From assembly GCF_000021305.1 (NCBI RefSeq), contig NC_011772.1, forward strand, positions 4,192,001 through 4,256,000: DNA of 64,000 bases. Direction: 5' to 3'. Of the stretch, positions 43,679 to 53,269 are shown in pieces. The notes beneath the pieces were generated by a model. The model did no database searches. It saw nothing but the letters and a program-made list of their open reading frames with translations, and was not told the origin of the DNA. Position 1 is the stretch's first letter. Each line of letters opens with the position of its first letter. Source of the DNA: Bacillus cereus G9842. GTDB lineage: Bacteria > Bacillota > Bacilli > Bacillales > Bacillaceae_G. Both the position numbers and the translations under genes were made by a program.

Positions 43679-44557
43679 TTAGTGAATAGCCGATTTAAAC
43701 TTACCACCATTTGTCTCTTGCGTGTTCATAATCGTCACAAACGCATTTTCATCAATTTCATGCACAATTGATTTTAACTTCGTCACTTCTAGACGCGTTA
43801 CAACTGCATAAATAACTTCTTTTTCTTTATCCGTGTAACCACCTTTTGCTACCAGCTTTGTAGTTCCACGGCCAAGACGATGCAAAATCGCGTTTGATAC
43901 TTCCTCGTATTGATCAGATACAATTAAAACCGCCTTCGTTTCATCTAGCCCTTGAATTACTGTATCGATCGTTTTAAATGCAATATAGTAGGTCATAACA
44001 GAATACATCGCTTGTTCCACACCAAACACAAATGCTGCCCATGCAAAAATAAATAAGTTCACAAACATTACGAATTCACCAACAGAGAACGGTAATTTCT
44101 TCGTTAATAAAATCCCCATAATTTCAGTTCCATCTAACGACCCACCATGACGAATTACAAGTCCTACACCAAGACCTAAAATAAGCCCACCAAACACTGT
44201 CGCTAAAATAGGTTCTGTTGTAAATGGTGGCACCGCATGTAACGTTGACTCAATGAAAGCTAACGCTACAATACCAAATGTCGAAGATAACATAAATGTT
44301 TTTCCAATTTGCTTATAACCCGAATACATAAATGGGATATTGAGAACAACGACTAAAGTAGAAAAACTTAACCACCAAATGTTAGGAGTAAGATAATCTA
44401 ATATAAGAGAAATACCAATAATTCCACCATCAATAATTTTATTTGGCATTAAAAATAGTTCAATCGCTACCGCCGCGCATGCTGCTCCAAAAATAATCAT
44501 AACTAAACGATAAATGAGATGAATAACACTTTCTTTTCGATGTTGCTTTTGCTCCAT
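43679..44557 (-). CDS. yqfU: YitT-family membrane protein (YqfU-like, DUF2179)
   Basis: 292 residues. Five or six membrane spans in the N-terminal two thirds ([40 protein letters not shown]) and a C-terminal cytoplasmic DUF2179 domain ([20 protein letters not shown]). Function not established. Map position between zur and yqfT matches B. subtilis yqfU. Confidence 0.87.
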   Translation of the reverse strand: MEQKQHRKESVIHLIYRLVMIIFGAACAAVAIELFLMPNKIIDGGIIGISLILDYLTPNIWWLSFSTLVVVLNIPFMYSGYKQIGKTFMLSSTFGIVALAFIESTLHAVPPFTTEPILATVFGGLILGLGVGLVIRHGGSLDGTEIMGILLTKKLPFSVGEFVMFVNLFIFAWAAFVFGVEQAMYSVMTYYIAFKTIDTVIQGLDETKAVLIVSDQYEEVSNAILHRLGRGTTKLVAKGGYTDKEKEVIYAVVTRLEVTKLKSIVHEIDENAFVTIMNTQETNGGKFKSAIH

Positions 44558-44706
44558 AGGTCCTCCCTTTACTCTTTTTCTGTAGTTTTGTCCTTATATT
44601 ATAACATACGCTTCTTTTCCTCATGAAAAAAGAAACTCCATACGAATATGTACAAGCTATATGCTCATATATTTCGATAGAAGAACGCGTGAAGGAGGAT
44701 AACAAG

Positions 44707-44961
44707 ATGAACCTCATAAAACAAATTGTTAATAAAAAATTAAATCATATTTCTACAAAAGAGTTATTAAAATATAGCAAAGAATATGAAGTTTCTATTA
44801 CGACTGCACAAGCTGACCAAATCGTTTTACTTATGAAAGGTAAAAATATTAATATTTACGATAACAACGAGCGACTAGAGCTCTTAAAACAGATCGCAAG
44901 AGTAACTTCCCCTGCCACTGCCCAACAAGTAAATACATTATTTCAGCAACTACTAAAATAA
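44707..44961 (+). CDS. yqfT: DUF2624 protein (YqfT-like)
   Basis: 84 residues from ATG 44707 after AAGGAGGA. Small all-helical protein: KKLNHISTKELLKYSKEYEV and PATAQQVNTLFQQLLK. Family of unknown function restricted to Bacillales and located next to nfo, toward which it converges. Confidence 0.8.
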   Translation: MNLIKQIVNKKLNHISTKELLKYSKEYEVSITTAQADQIVLLMKGKNINIYDNNERLELLKQIARVTSPATAQQVNTLFQQLLK

Positions 44962-44984
44962 GGAGGGGATTTCCCCTCCTTATT
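44957..44984. terminator. Bidirectional terminator between yqfT and nfo
   Basis: AATAAGGAGGGGA/TCCCCTCCTTATT palindrome overlapping both stop codons. Confidence 0.8.
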
Positions 44985-45876
44985 GTGCTTTAATTTTTTC
45001 AAGAATCCCTTCATCAAAATTACCGTTTTTCAGCATTTCGATTTCCAATTTGTATGGTGGTTTCTTATCTTTTTTATCTTCCCCTACATACGGTGTTTCA
45101 AGAATTTTTGGTACATGCATTAACTGTGGATGATGTACAATGTGATGCAATGCTTTATACCCAATGTGACCAAATCCAATATTTTCATGACGGTCTTTTC
45201 CTGCTCCGCGTACATTTTTACTATCGTTAATATGAAGTACTTGTAAACGATCTATACCAACGATCTTATCAAATTCGTTTAACACGCCGTCAAAGTCATT
45301 TACAATATCATATCCTGCATCGTGCGTATGGCACGTATCAAAGCATACAGATAGCTTTTCATTATATTTTACACCATCAATAATCTTTGCAATTTCTTCA
45401 AAGCTACGACCGCATTCTGTTCCTTTTCCTGCCATCGTCTCTAATGCAATGTTAACCGTCTGTTCTGGCGTTAATACTTCATTAAGCCCTTTAATAATTT
45501 GTTGAATACCAGCATCTGCTCCAGCACCAACGTGCGCTCCTGGGTGAAGAACAATTTGTTTCGCCACACCTAATGCCGATGTTCTTTCAATTTCCATACG
45601 AAGGAAGTCTACACCTAATTGGAATGTTTCTGGCTTTGTCGTATTCCCAACATTAATAATATACGGTGCATGGACGATAATCTCCTCAATTCCATTCAGC
45701 TCCATATGTTTTCTTCCTGCTTCTATGTTCAATTCTTCAATTGGTTTTCTTCGTGTATTTTGCGGTGCACCTGTATAAATCATAAACGTCGTTGCACCAT
45801 ATGAAACAGCCTCTTCACTTGCTGCTAATAACATTTTCTTACCACTCATGGAAACATGAGATCCAATCTTTAACAT
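44980..45876 (-). CDS. nfo: Endonuclease IV (AP endonuclease) Nfo
   Basis: 298 residues, TIM-barrel. Zinc ligands are seen in [44 protein letters not shown] and [10 protein letters not shown]. It cuts DNA at abasic sites and also acts in spore DNA repair in B. subtilis. Single gene behind cshB as in the reference order. Confidence 0.95.
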   Translation of the reverse strand: MLKIGSHVSMSGKKMLLAASEEAVSYGATTFMIYTGAPQNTRRKPIEELNIEAGRKHMELNGIEEIIVHAPYIINVGNTTKPETFQLGVDFLRMEIERTSALGVAKQIVLHPGAHVGAGADAGIQQIIKGLNEVLTPEQTVNIALETMAGKGTECGRSFEEIAKIIDGVKYNEKLSVCFDTCHTHDAGYDIVNDFDGVLNEFDKIVGIDRLQVLHINDSKNVRGAGKDRHENIGFGHIGYKALHHIVHHPQLMHVPKILETPYVGEDKKDKKPPYKLEIEMLKNGNFDEGILEKIKAQ

Positions 45877-46022
45877 ACAATCACCTCTTCAATATACAAT
45901 AGATATAATGATAGCATAATTTGTAGAAATATGTAGTGAATTGTTTGTTCACAAAAGACGCACTACACAAATTTATTTGACTATTTAAACAGACTATACT
46001 TTTCATTTAAATTAGCGGGATT

Positions 46023-46057
46023 AAAAAAAGATAAGGGAAACCCCTTATCTTTTTTTA
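46023..46057 (-). terminator. Terminator of cshB
   Basis: AAAGATAAGGG/CCCTTATCTTT hairpin with A7 and T7 runs. Confidence 0.88.
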
Positions 46058-47355
46058 TTGCTATATTTTCTCTTCACTTTGTCACGTTCTGTTGCAAGTT
46101 TACGTTTATAGTTTGGTTTTACTTTTTTCGGTTTTTTAATAACTTTTGTTGCCATAACATCAAGTTCGTCATTTGGTTTTTTACGGCTCTTACGACGACG
46201 ACGCTCACCTAAATCCGCCCACTCATCTCCACGTAAATCTACATGTTTAAACTCGATATGACGTTGTTTTTCTAAGCTATCTAACGCTTCTTCGTTTGCT
46301 GGATCATAAATCGTCACTGCAATACCAGAATGCCCCGCACGTGCTGTTCTTCCAACGCGGTGAACGAAGAAATCTAAATCTGATGGTAGCTCATAGTTAA
46401 TAACATGGCTAATCCCTTCAATATCAATACCACGTGCTGCTAAATCAGTCGCAACAATATATTGGAATTCAAGGTCACGAATTTGTTTCATCATTTTTTT
46501 ACGATCACGTGGTGATAAATCCCCGTGAATTCGTCCAACTTTTAAGCCGCGTTCCATTAATCCATCAGCAACTTGATCCGCCATCTTTTTCGTATTCGTG
46601 AAAACAACTGCTAAATACGGTTTAAATTGAAGTAGCATTTTATTCACTAAATCAATTTTATTACGATGTTTAGAAGGCACTAAATAGTGTTCAATGTTTC
46701 CAGCTGCAACTTGTTTTGGATTGATATGAATATGCTCTGGATTCTCCATATATTTCTTCAGAAACGGTTTTAGTTTTTGAGGAATTGTTGCAGAGAAAAC
46801 TAGCATTTGCAAGTTTTTAGGCATACGTGCTGCAATTTTATCTACATCATGAATAAATCCCATATCAAGCATTAAGTCTGCTTCATCGACAATAATCGTA
46901 TTTGCTTTATGAACAAATAATGCTTGTTCTTCAACTAAGTCTTTAATACGCCCAGGTGTCCCAACTACGATATGAGGTTGTTTTTTCAATTTTTCAATTG
47001 AACGTTGTTTATCAGTTCCACCAATTAAACAACGCGCTGTAATCATTTGATCTTCCGCACAGAATTTTGTTAATTTCACAATCTCTTCGTAAATTTGTTG
47101 TGCTAACTCACGAGTAGGTGCTGTAATAACAAGTTGTACTTCTTCACGGCTTGCATTAATTCTGTTTAATGTAGGAAGTAAGTATGCATGTGTTTTCCCA
47201 GAACCTGTTTGGGATTGCCCAATTACACTTACACCTTTTTTCACGACCGGGAAAATTTTCTGCTGAATTCCTGTCGGCTCTGTAAAGCGTAGTTCACGAA
47301 CTGCATCTATTAAAAATGGTTTAAAATCATACTGTGTAAAAGTTTTTTGTGTCAT
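46045..47355 (-). CDS. cshB: DEAD-box RNA helicase CshB
   Basis: 436 residues. Q motif (GIQQKIFP), motif I SQTGSGKT, II VDEADLML, III FSATIP, VI HRVGRTARAG. A lysine/arginine-rich tail (RRRRKSRKKPNDELD, KRKLATERDKVKRK) binds RNA. CshB (YqfR) is a cold-stress helicase in Bacillus. The GIDIEGISHVINYELPSDLD region is typical. Confidence 0.92.
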   Translation of the reverse strand: MTQKTFTQYDFKPFLIDAVRELRFTEPTGIQQKIFPVVKKGVSVIGQSQTGSGKTHAYLLPTLNRINASREEVQLVITAPTRELAQQIYEEIVKLTKFCAEDQMITARCLIGGTDKQRSIEKLKKQPHIVVGTPGRIKDLVEEQALFVHKANTIIVDEADLMLDMGFIHDVDKIAARMPKNLQMLVFSATIPQKLKPFLKKYMENPEHIHINPKQVAAGNIEHYLVPSKHRNKIDLVNKMLLQFKPYLAVVFTNTKKMADQVADGLMERGLKVGRIHGDLSPRDRKKMMKQIRDLEFQYIVATDLAARGIDIEGISHVINYELPSDLDFFVHRVGRTARAGHSGIAVTIYDPANEEALDSLEKQRHIEFKHVDLRGDEWADLGERRRRKSRKKPNDELDVMATKVIKKPKKVKPNYKRKLATERDKVKRKYSNKKR

Positions 47356-47536
47356 AAGTTACACCTTCTTTCTAAAATTTCTACTGCGCGCACAAATCAG
47401 TCAAGTCTACATTATATCGAAATCTACAAGTAAAATCCATCTTTAGTTTAGGTTTTCACTTCAAAAACTAACCTTCTTCCCTTTTATTGCATATTGTATG
47501 TGTATATACCTAACTGAAGAAAGGAGGATTTCTCAC

Positions 47537-48268
47537 ATGTTTCCGAAATCCCCTACAAGGCAAATGTATCCGAATCAAGGACAACAACCTTATACACCAT
47601 ATCCCATTCCACAACTACCACCAATGGCGCAAAAAAAGAAAGGTTTTCTTGCTAAGCTTTTTAAAAAACACGATCCAACCGAGCCTTTTATGCAAATGGT
47701 TCCGCCTTACCGACAAATGGAAGGCCCACCGATGATGCATCAGCAACCACCGCCGCAGCAATATCAACAGCAATATCAGCAGCAATACCAGCAACAATAT
47801 CCTCAGCAACATCCACAATATCAACCATACATGCAGCAACATCCTGAGCAAATGATACCGCCTCAAATGTATGAATCAAATGAAACGCGCGGCGGGGCAG
47901 CAACTACAGCTGCAGCAAGCAGTGGCATCGGCAGTTTTTTTTCGAATTTAATTTCGAATCCAACTAATATGATAAATAACATCGAAAAAGTATCCCAAGT
48001 CGTTCAATCTGTAGGTCCTGTCGTCGAACAGTACGGTCCTATTATGCGTAGTCTACCAAGCATTGTTAAAATCCTCACCTCTGGAAAAAGTACGGAAGAA
48101 AATCAAACGGAAAATGTAACAGAGCCAGTTGAGGTAAAAAGTCCGCCTCCTACACCTCAAAAAAAGAAACGAAAACGAAAGAAAATAGTGATTGAACCTG
48201 TAATAGAAAAAGAGTTACCGAAAGAACCAGTTCAACAAACAGCAACAAAACCAAAACTATATGTGTAA
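47537..48268 (+). CDS. vrrA: YqfQ/VrrA-like protein with Gln-rich VNTR
   Basis: 243 residues from ATG 47537 after AAGGAGG. Residues 74-100 are tandem QQYQ units (12-bp repeats at 47756-47815), the site known in B. anthracis as the vrrA variable-number repeat. Proline/glutamine-rich before and after, a conserved middle (GIGSFFSNLISNPTNMINNI, EQYGPIMRSLPSIVKILTSG) and a basic KKKRKRKK tail. Similar to YqfQ, a spore-associated candidate; function uncertain. Confidence 0.85.
   Translation: MFPKSPTRQMYPNQGQQPYTPYPIPQLPPMAQKKKGFLAKLFKKHDPTEPFMQMVPPYRQMEGPPMMHQQPPPQQYQQQYQQQYQQQYPQQHPQYQPYMQQHPEQMIPPQMYESNETRGGAATTAAASSGIGSFFSNLISNPTNMINNIEKVSQVVQSVGPVVEQYGPIMRSLPSIVKILTSGKSTEENQTENVTEPVEVKSPPPTPQKKKRKRKKIVIEPVIEKELPKEPVQQTATKPKLYV
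47756..47815 (+). repeat. vrrA 12-bp VNTR, about five units
   Basis: CAGCAATATCAA, CAGCAATATCAG, CAGCAATACCAG, CAACAATATCCT, CAGCAACATCCA in tandem, in frame with the gene. The units are imperfect, so recent slippage is limited to the first two or three. Confidence 0.85.
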
Positions 48269-48357
48269 CAATCCTTTGTTTTCTATCCACTCCTCCTTTA
48301 TAATGTAAAAGACTATGCACAAAAGTATCCCTTGTTTAGAAGGAGAGGATTACTCAT

Positions 48358-49308
48358 ATGAAAATTGTTAAAATTTCCCCTCGTGGTTATTGCTACGGTG
48401 TTGTCGATGCAATGGTAATTGCACGTAACGCCGCATTAGATAAATCATTGCCGAGACCCATTTATATTTTAGGTATGATTGTTCACAATAAACATGTTAC
48501 AGACGCTTTTGAAGAAGATGGAATCATCACATTAGACGGTCCAAGTCGCTTAGAAATTTTAGATAAAATTGATTCTGGTACTGTTATTTTCACTGCACAC
48601 GGTGTTTCTCCAGAAGTTAAACAACGTGCAAAAGAAAAAGGTTTAACAACAATCGATGCCACTTGTCCAGATGTTACCAAGACGCATGACCTTATCGAAG
48701 CTAAGAAAGCGGAAGGGTATCATGTCATTTATATCGGTAAAAAAAATCATCCAGAGCCAGAAGGCGCAGTCGGTATTGCACCTGACATCGTTCACCTTAT
48801 CGAAAGAGCCGATGATTTAAAAACATTAGAAATCCCAACAGATAAAATTTTAGTAACGAATCAAACAACAATGAGTCAATGGGATGTTCAACATTTGATG
48901 GAGGACATTCAAAAAAAATTCCCAACAGCAGAATTCCATAAAGAAATTTGTTTAGCAACCCAAGTTCGCCAAGAAGCTGTCGCTAAACAAGCTGATGTTG
49001 CAGACTTAACAATTGTTGTTGGTGATCCGAAAAGTAACAATTCAAATCGCTTAGCACAAGTATCACAAGAAATCGCAGGTACAAAAGCATATCGAGTTGC
49101 TGATGTAAGCGAAATCCAATTAGAGTGGCTACAAGGTGTAGAAAACGTAGCTGTTACAGCAGGCGCTTCTACTCCAACTCCAATTACAAAAGAAGTTATC
49201 GCTTTCTTAGATCAATATGACCCAATGAATCCCGCTACATGGGAGAGAGTTCGAAAAGTACCGTTACAAAAAATATTACCTCGTGTAAAAGTGAAAAAAG
49301 AACAATAA
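48358..49308 (+). CDS. ispH: 4-Hydroxy-3-methylbut-2-enyl diphosphate reductase IspH
   Basis: 316 residues. Three cluster cysteines in [22 protein letters not shown] and [11 protein letters not shown]; substrate motifs [19 protein letters not shown] and [12 protein letters not shown]. Last step of the MEP pathway, producing IPP and DMAPP. AAGGAGAGG precedes ATG 48358. Confidence 0.95.
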
Positions 49309-49343
49309 TAAAAACCGTTGCCTATATGAGCAACGGTTTTTAT
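49309..49343. terminator. Bidirectional terminator
   Basis: AAAAACCGTTGC/GCAACGGTTTTT hairpin between ispH and yqfO. Confidence 0.9.
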
Positions 49344-49348
49344 TTTTC

Positions 49349-50470
49349 TTATACAAATGTAAATGGATCTGTATGTAATTGCGAAGCATGAATGTGTACA
49401 TTGAGTTTCTTTGCATCCACTTTTTCTTGTAATTGCTTTCGCACACCTTGCTTCATTACTTTTTCAACGTTATGTCCTGGGTCAACTATATTTAAACCGA
49501 GCATCATCGCATCATGAGCAACATGATAATACATGTCACCTGTTACATATACATCCGCTCCTTTAAATTTAGCTTGATTGATGTATTTGTTACCATCACC
49601 ACCAAGTACAGCTACTTTGCGCACTTTATCATCTAATTTCCCAACAACTCGTGCACCCTTTACATCTAATGATTGCTTTACATGTTCTGCAAACTGTCCA
49701 AGTGTCATTTCTTCTTTTAAGTATCCTATTTTCCCAAGCCCTAATGTTTCGCCTTTGTTATCAAGTGGATACACATCATACGCTACTTCTTCATATGGAT
49801 GTGCCGTTACCATCGCTTTAATCACTTTTCGTTGTAGTGAAACTGGAATAATCGTTTCGATTCGCACTTCTTCTACGCGCTCTAACTGTCCAGTTTCCCC
49901 TACATAAGGATTTGTCCCCTCTTGAGGTACAAACGTACCTGTACCCTCGCTACTAAACGTACAGTGGCTATAATTGCCGATATGACCAGCACCTGCGTCT
50001 CCTAATGCTTTTCGTACTTCTTCTGCATGAGTTACTGGCACAAACACAACAACTTTTTTCATTTCTTCCGCATATGTTGGTGCTAGAACTTCTGTATTTT
50101 GCAACCCTAACGCCTCAGCAAGTAAATCATTTACTCCGCCCTTGGCAACATCCACATTTGTATGCGCTGCATAAATGGCAATATCATTTTTAATACACGT
50201 TTCAATAATTCTTCCGTACGCTTTATCTGTATGAATCGCTTTTAACGGATTAAAAATTAAAGGATGATGCGCGATAATGACATTCGCTCCTAATTGAATC
50301 GCTTCCTCCACAACTTCCTTCGTTACATCTAACGCAATCAATACGTGTTGTACAGATTTATTAAGCGCTCCAATCTGCAGACCAATTTTATCTCCTTCCA
50401 TCGCCAAATGCTTCGGATACATACTTTCAAATAAAGAAATAATTTCATGGCCGTTTGGAATTTTACTCAT
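49349..50470 (-). CDS. yqfO: Nif3-like dinuclear metal centre protein YqfO
   Basis: 373 residues. Two Nif3 halves with metal ligands in IIAHHPLIF, YAAHTNVDVA and DPGHNVEKVM, and a PII-like CutA insert of about 100 residues in the middle (residues 130-235). Function unclear; one report type links it to GTP cyclohydrolase-like activity. Its ATG overlaps the trmK stop by four bases. Confidence 0.9.
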   Translation of the reverse strand: MSKIPNGHEIISLFESMYPKHLAMEGDKIGLQIGALNKSVQHVLIALDVTKEVVEEAIQLGANVIIAHHPLIFNPLKAIHTDKAYGRIIETCIKNDIAIYAAHTNVDVAKGGVNDLLAEALGLQNTEVLAPTYAEEMKKVVVFVPVTHAEEVRKALGDAGAGHIGNYSHCTFSSEGTGTFVPQEGTNPYVGETGQLERVEEVRIETIIPVSLQRKVIKAMVTAHPYEEVAYDVYPLDNKGETLGLGKIGYLKEEMTLGQFAEHVKQSLDVKGARVVGKLDDKVRKVAVLGGDGNKYINQAKFKGADVYVTGDMYYHVAHDAMMLGLNIVDPGHNVEKVMKQGVRKQLQEKVDAKKLNVHIHASQLHTDPFTFV

Positions 50471-51174
50471 GATAAAATCTCCCCTATCATTTTCATTTTC
50501 GCTTCTACTTCTGCACGTTTCGCTTTTGTTTCTTCAGAATTAGCCGCACGTTCTAACTGTTTTAAAATATTTTGGAAGTTTTTCAATTCCCCTTCCCATT
50601 TCTCACCAAAAGCTTCATTTTTCTCTTTTATTAGAAATGGCCCCATAAACAACCCCGCTTGTTTATTTTCCGAGTAAGGTGCTTCGACATTTCCTCGCTC
50701 TCCTACTAAAATCTCGTAAATTTTCCCATCTTCTTTTACGATTTTTTCATGGATAAGCTCCCAACCATTTTCAACAAACCATTCACGAATATGATGTGCT
50801 GCAATATTCGGCTGTAAAATTAAACGTGTTACACCTTCTAATTTTTCTTTACCACTTTCTAAAATGTCACGAATTAACGCTCCGCCCATTCCAGCAACCG
50901 TAATAACATCTACTTCTCCTGGCGCGATAACAGCTAATCCATTCCCTTTACGTACATCTACTTTATCTTGTAAGCCACTTTCAGCTACAGTTGCTTGTGC
51001 AGAACGAAATGGTCCATCTACAACTTCTCCTGCAACTGCTTTTGTAGCAATATTATTTATAATTGTATAACACGGTAAATACGCATGATCCGATCCAATA
51101 TCAGCAACTGTAGATCCTACTGGTATTTCACGCACAACTTCTTCTAATCGTTTTGAAAGCTTTACTTCATTCAT
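50467..51174 (-). CDS. trmK: tRNA (adenine22-N1)-methyltransferase TrmK
   Basis: 235 residues. SAM site TVADIGSDHAYLP, then TVAGMGGALIRDIL and LILQPNIAAHHIREW, are the TrmK (YqfN) hallmarks; the C-terminal coiled coil is present (LKNFQNILKQLERAANSEET). It methylates A22 in tRNAs. Operon trmK-yqfO downstream of sigA, as in Bacillus generally. Confidence 0.92.
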   Translation of the reverse strand: MNEVKLSKRLEEVVREIPVGSTVADIGSDHAYLPCYTIINNIATKAVAGEVVDGPFRSAQATVAESGLQDKVDVRKGNGLAVIAPGEVDVITVAGMGGALIRDILESGKEKLEGVTRLILQPNIAAHHIREWFVENGWELIHEKIVKEDGKIYEILVGERGNVEAPYSENKQAGLFMGPFLIKEKNEAFGEKWEGELKNFQNILKQLERAANSEETKAKRAEVEAKMKMIGEILS

Positions 51175-51298
51175 GTATTTCCATTACTCCTTCTCTTGTC
51201 AGTCTGTCTCCATGATAATGAATTTATAGTAGTTGTTGCAAGCCCATAACAACAATTCACTTCTATATCATTCATCGTATTTTAGAAAATATAGAAAA

Positions 51299-51330
51299 AC
51301 AAGCCCTTTGCATAAGCAAAAGGCTTGTCA
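51299..51330 (-). terminator. Terminator of cccA
   Basis: ACAAGCCNTTTGC/GCAAAAGGCTTGT hairpin with TTTTTC on the minus strand. Confidence 0.82.
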
Positions 51331-51339
51331 TACGGGACT

Positions 51340-51696
51340 TTATTTTTTCTTCGATAACCAATCAGCTACTTTAGTGGCTTGATCAGCTGGAACTATATTG
51401 GCAGGCATATTGCCCTTTCCTTTCGAAAGAATTTCTTTAATTTCATCCTTTGAAAGTTTCCCACCAATTTTTTGTAAGTTAGGTCCTACCGCCCCTTGTA
51501 ACTGATCACCGTGGCAGCTCGTACAGCTTTGCTTCACAATATCCTCTGGTTTTGATGCTGTTTGTGCTGGCTTCCCGCCATTTTTTGCATCAGCTAACTC
51601 TTTAGATTTATTTAGCCCCTGAAATGAAAATACAAACATAACGATAATACCTAGTGCTGCAATAAGAGCGAACGGAATCAGCGGATTACGTTTCAT
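51340..51696 (-). CDS. cccA: Cytochrome c-550 CccA
   Basis: 118 residues. An uncleaved N-terminal membrane anchor ([20 protein letters not shown]), a lysine-rich linker and a heme c domain with CTSCHG (heme and His ligand) and the Met ligand in GNMPANIV. Small membrane-bound cytochrome c between trmK and sigA as in B. subtilis. The 386-base gap upstream (51697-52082) contains only AT-rich DNA and the sigA terminator. Confidence 0.93.
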   Translation of the reverse strand: MKRNPLIPFALIAALGIIVMFVFSFQGLNKSKELADAKNGGKPAQTASKPEDIVKQSCTSCHGDQLQGAVGPNLQKIGGKLSKDEIKEILSKGKGNMPANIVPADQATKVADWLSKKK

Positions 51697-52039
51697 ATCT
51701 CTTCTCCCCCCTCTATACCCCTAAATAGTTAGATGATTCAGTCATTTCCATTGTACTTGAAAACGCTCTATCAGAAAAGAGTAAACTACTACTTGTTAAA
51801 AATATTCCATAAATTCAGTTTATTGTTTTTTATTGTCATATAGCTTATTATTTCGATAATTATTAACGTTTCTCATCATATTTTTCGCTTTTCTACATAT
51901 ATTTTTGTATAGAATAAACAAAATTAATCGAAAAATCGAAAAATGAGCATTTGCAAATCAAAAGACAATTCTGTAAAATAAATTACAAGAAATTGTAATC
52001 GTTGCCGATAGCTAAATTTTAACAAAAATTAACAAAATA

Positions 52040-52074
52040 AAAAAGTTTACTTCACAAAGGTGAAGTAAACTTAA
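52040..52074 (-). terminator. Terminator of dnaG-sigA
   Basis: AAGTTTACTTCAC/GTGAAGTAAACTT hairpin with TTTTTTATTTT following on the minus strand. Confidence 0.92.
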
Positions 52075-52082
52075 AAAATAAC

Positions 52083-53210
52083 CTATTCTAAGAAATCCTT
52101 AAGACGCTTACTACGACTTGGATGTCTTAATTTGCGAAGTGCTTTTGCTTCAATTTGACGGATACGCTCTCTCGTTACGCCGAATACTTTCCCAACTTCT
52201 TCAAGCGTACGAGTTCGTCCATCATCTAAACCGAAACGAAGACGCAGAACATTTTCTTCACGATCTGTTAGTGTATCTAACACATCTTCTAATTGTTCTT
52301 TTAGCAATTCATAGGCTGCATGGTCCGCAGGCGATGTTGCTTCTTGGTCTTCAATAAAGTCACCTAAATGGGAGTCATCTTCTTCACCAATTGGTGTTTC
52401 AAGAGAAACTGGCTCCTGTGCAATTTTTAAGATTTCACGTACTTTTTCTGGAGCAAGATCCATTTCTTCACCAATCTCTTCAGGAGACGGTTCGCGACCT
52501 AAATCTTGTAATAATTGACGTTGTACACGAATTAACTTATTAATCGTTTCAACCATATGAACTGGAATACGAATTGTTCGCGCTTGGTCTGCAATGGCAC
52601 GTGTAATAGCTTGGCGAATCCACCAAGTTGCATACGTACTAAATTTGAAACCTTTACGATAATCGAACTTTTCAACAGCTTTAATTAGACCCATATTACC
52701 TTCTTGAATTAAGTCTAAGAAAAGCATACCACGGCCTACGTAGCGCTTTGCAATACTTACTACAAGACGTAAGTTTGCTTCTGCAAGACGACGTTTCGCT
52801 TCTTCATCGCCTTCTTCAATACGCGTTGCAAGTCGAATTTCTTCTTCTGCAGATAGTAAGTCTACACGACCAATTTCTTTTAAATACATACGAACAGGAT
52901 CGTTGATTTTAACCCCAGGTGGTACACTTAAATCATTGAGGTCAAACTCTTCTTCTGTTTTTGTAATTTGGCGATTATTAGGGCCTTCTTCGTTGTCATT
53001 ATCACCAACTAAGTCAATGCCTTGTTCACCTAAATATTCATAGTATTCATCCATTTGATCGGATTCAATTTCAAATCCATTCATGCGTTCTGCAATCTCT
53101 TCATATGTAAGAACGCCACGTTTTTTTCCGAGCTCAGTGAGTTGCTCTTTCACTTGCTCAAGGGTCATTTCAGTTTCAATTTGTTTAGAACGAGCTGGTT
53201 TGTCAGCCAT
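52083..53210 (-). CDS. sigA: Primary sigma factor SigA (RpoD)
   Basis: 375 residues. Region 1.2 ([17 protein letters not shown]), region 2 ([29 protein letters not shown]), region 3, and region 4 HTH ([20 protein letters not shown]). Housekeeping sigma directing promoters such as those marked in this window. Second gene of dnaG-sigA. Confidence 0.97.
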   Translation of the reverse strand: MADKPARSKQIETEMTLEQVKEQLTELGKKRGVLTYEEIAERMNGFEIESDQMDEYYEYLGEQGIDLVGDNDNEEGPNNRQITKTEEEFDLNDLSVPPGVKINDPVRMYLKEIGRVDLLSAEEEIRLATRIEEGDEEAKRRLAEANLRLVVSIAKRYVGRGMLFLDLIQEGNMGLIKAVEKFDYRKGFKFSTYATWWIRQAITRAIADQARTIRIPVHMVETINKLIRVQRQLLQDLGREPSPEEIGEEMDLAPEKVREILKIAQEPVSLETPIGEEDDSHLGDFIEDQEATSPADHAAYELLKEQLEDVLDTLTDREENVLRLRFGLDDGRTRTLEEVGKVFGVTRERIRQIEAKALRKLRHPSRSKRLKDFLE

Positions 53211-53269
53211 CTGTTCCCCTCCTTACGCGAGATACAAACATTCATTATACTAAAACTTTATCAAAAAAG

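Noticed and set aside
47756..47830. Short tandem repeats considered as a CRISPR array
   Set aside because: Units are 12 bp, contiguous and in frame with a gene; no spacers and no cas genes anywhere in the window.
47615..47903. Minus-strand open frames opposite the vrrA repeat (leucine- or alanine-rich)
   Set aside because: Low-complexity mirror of the Gln-rich repeat; no ribosome site.
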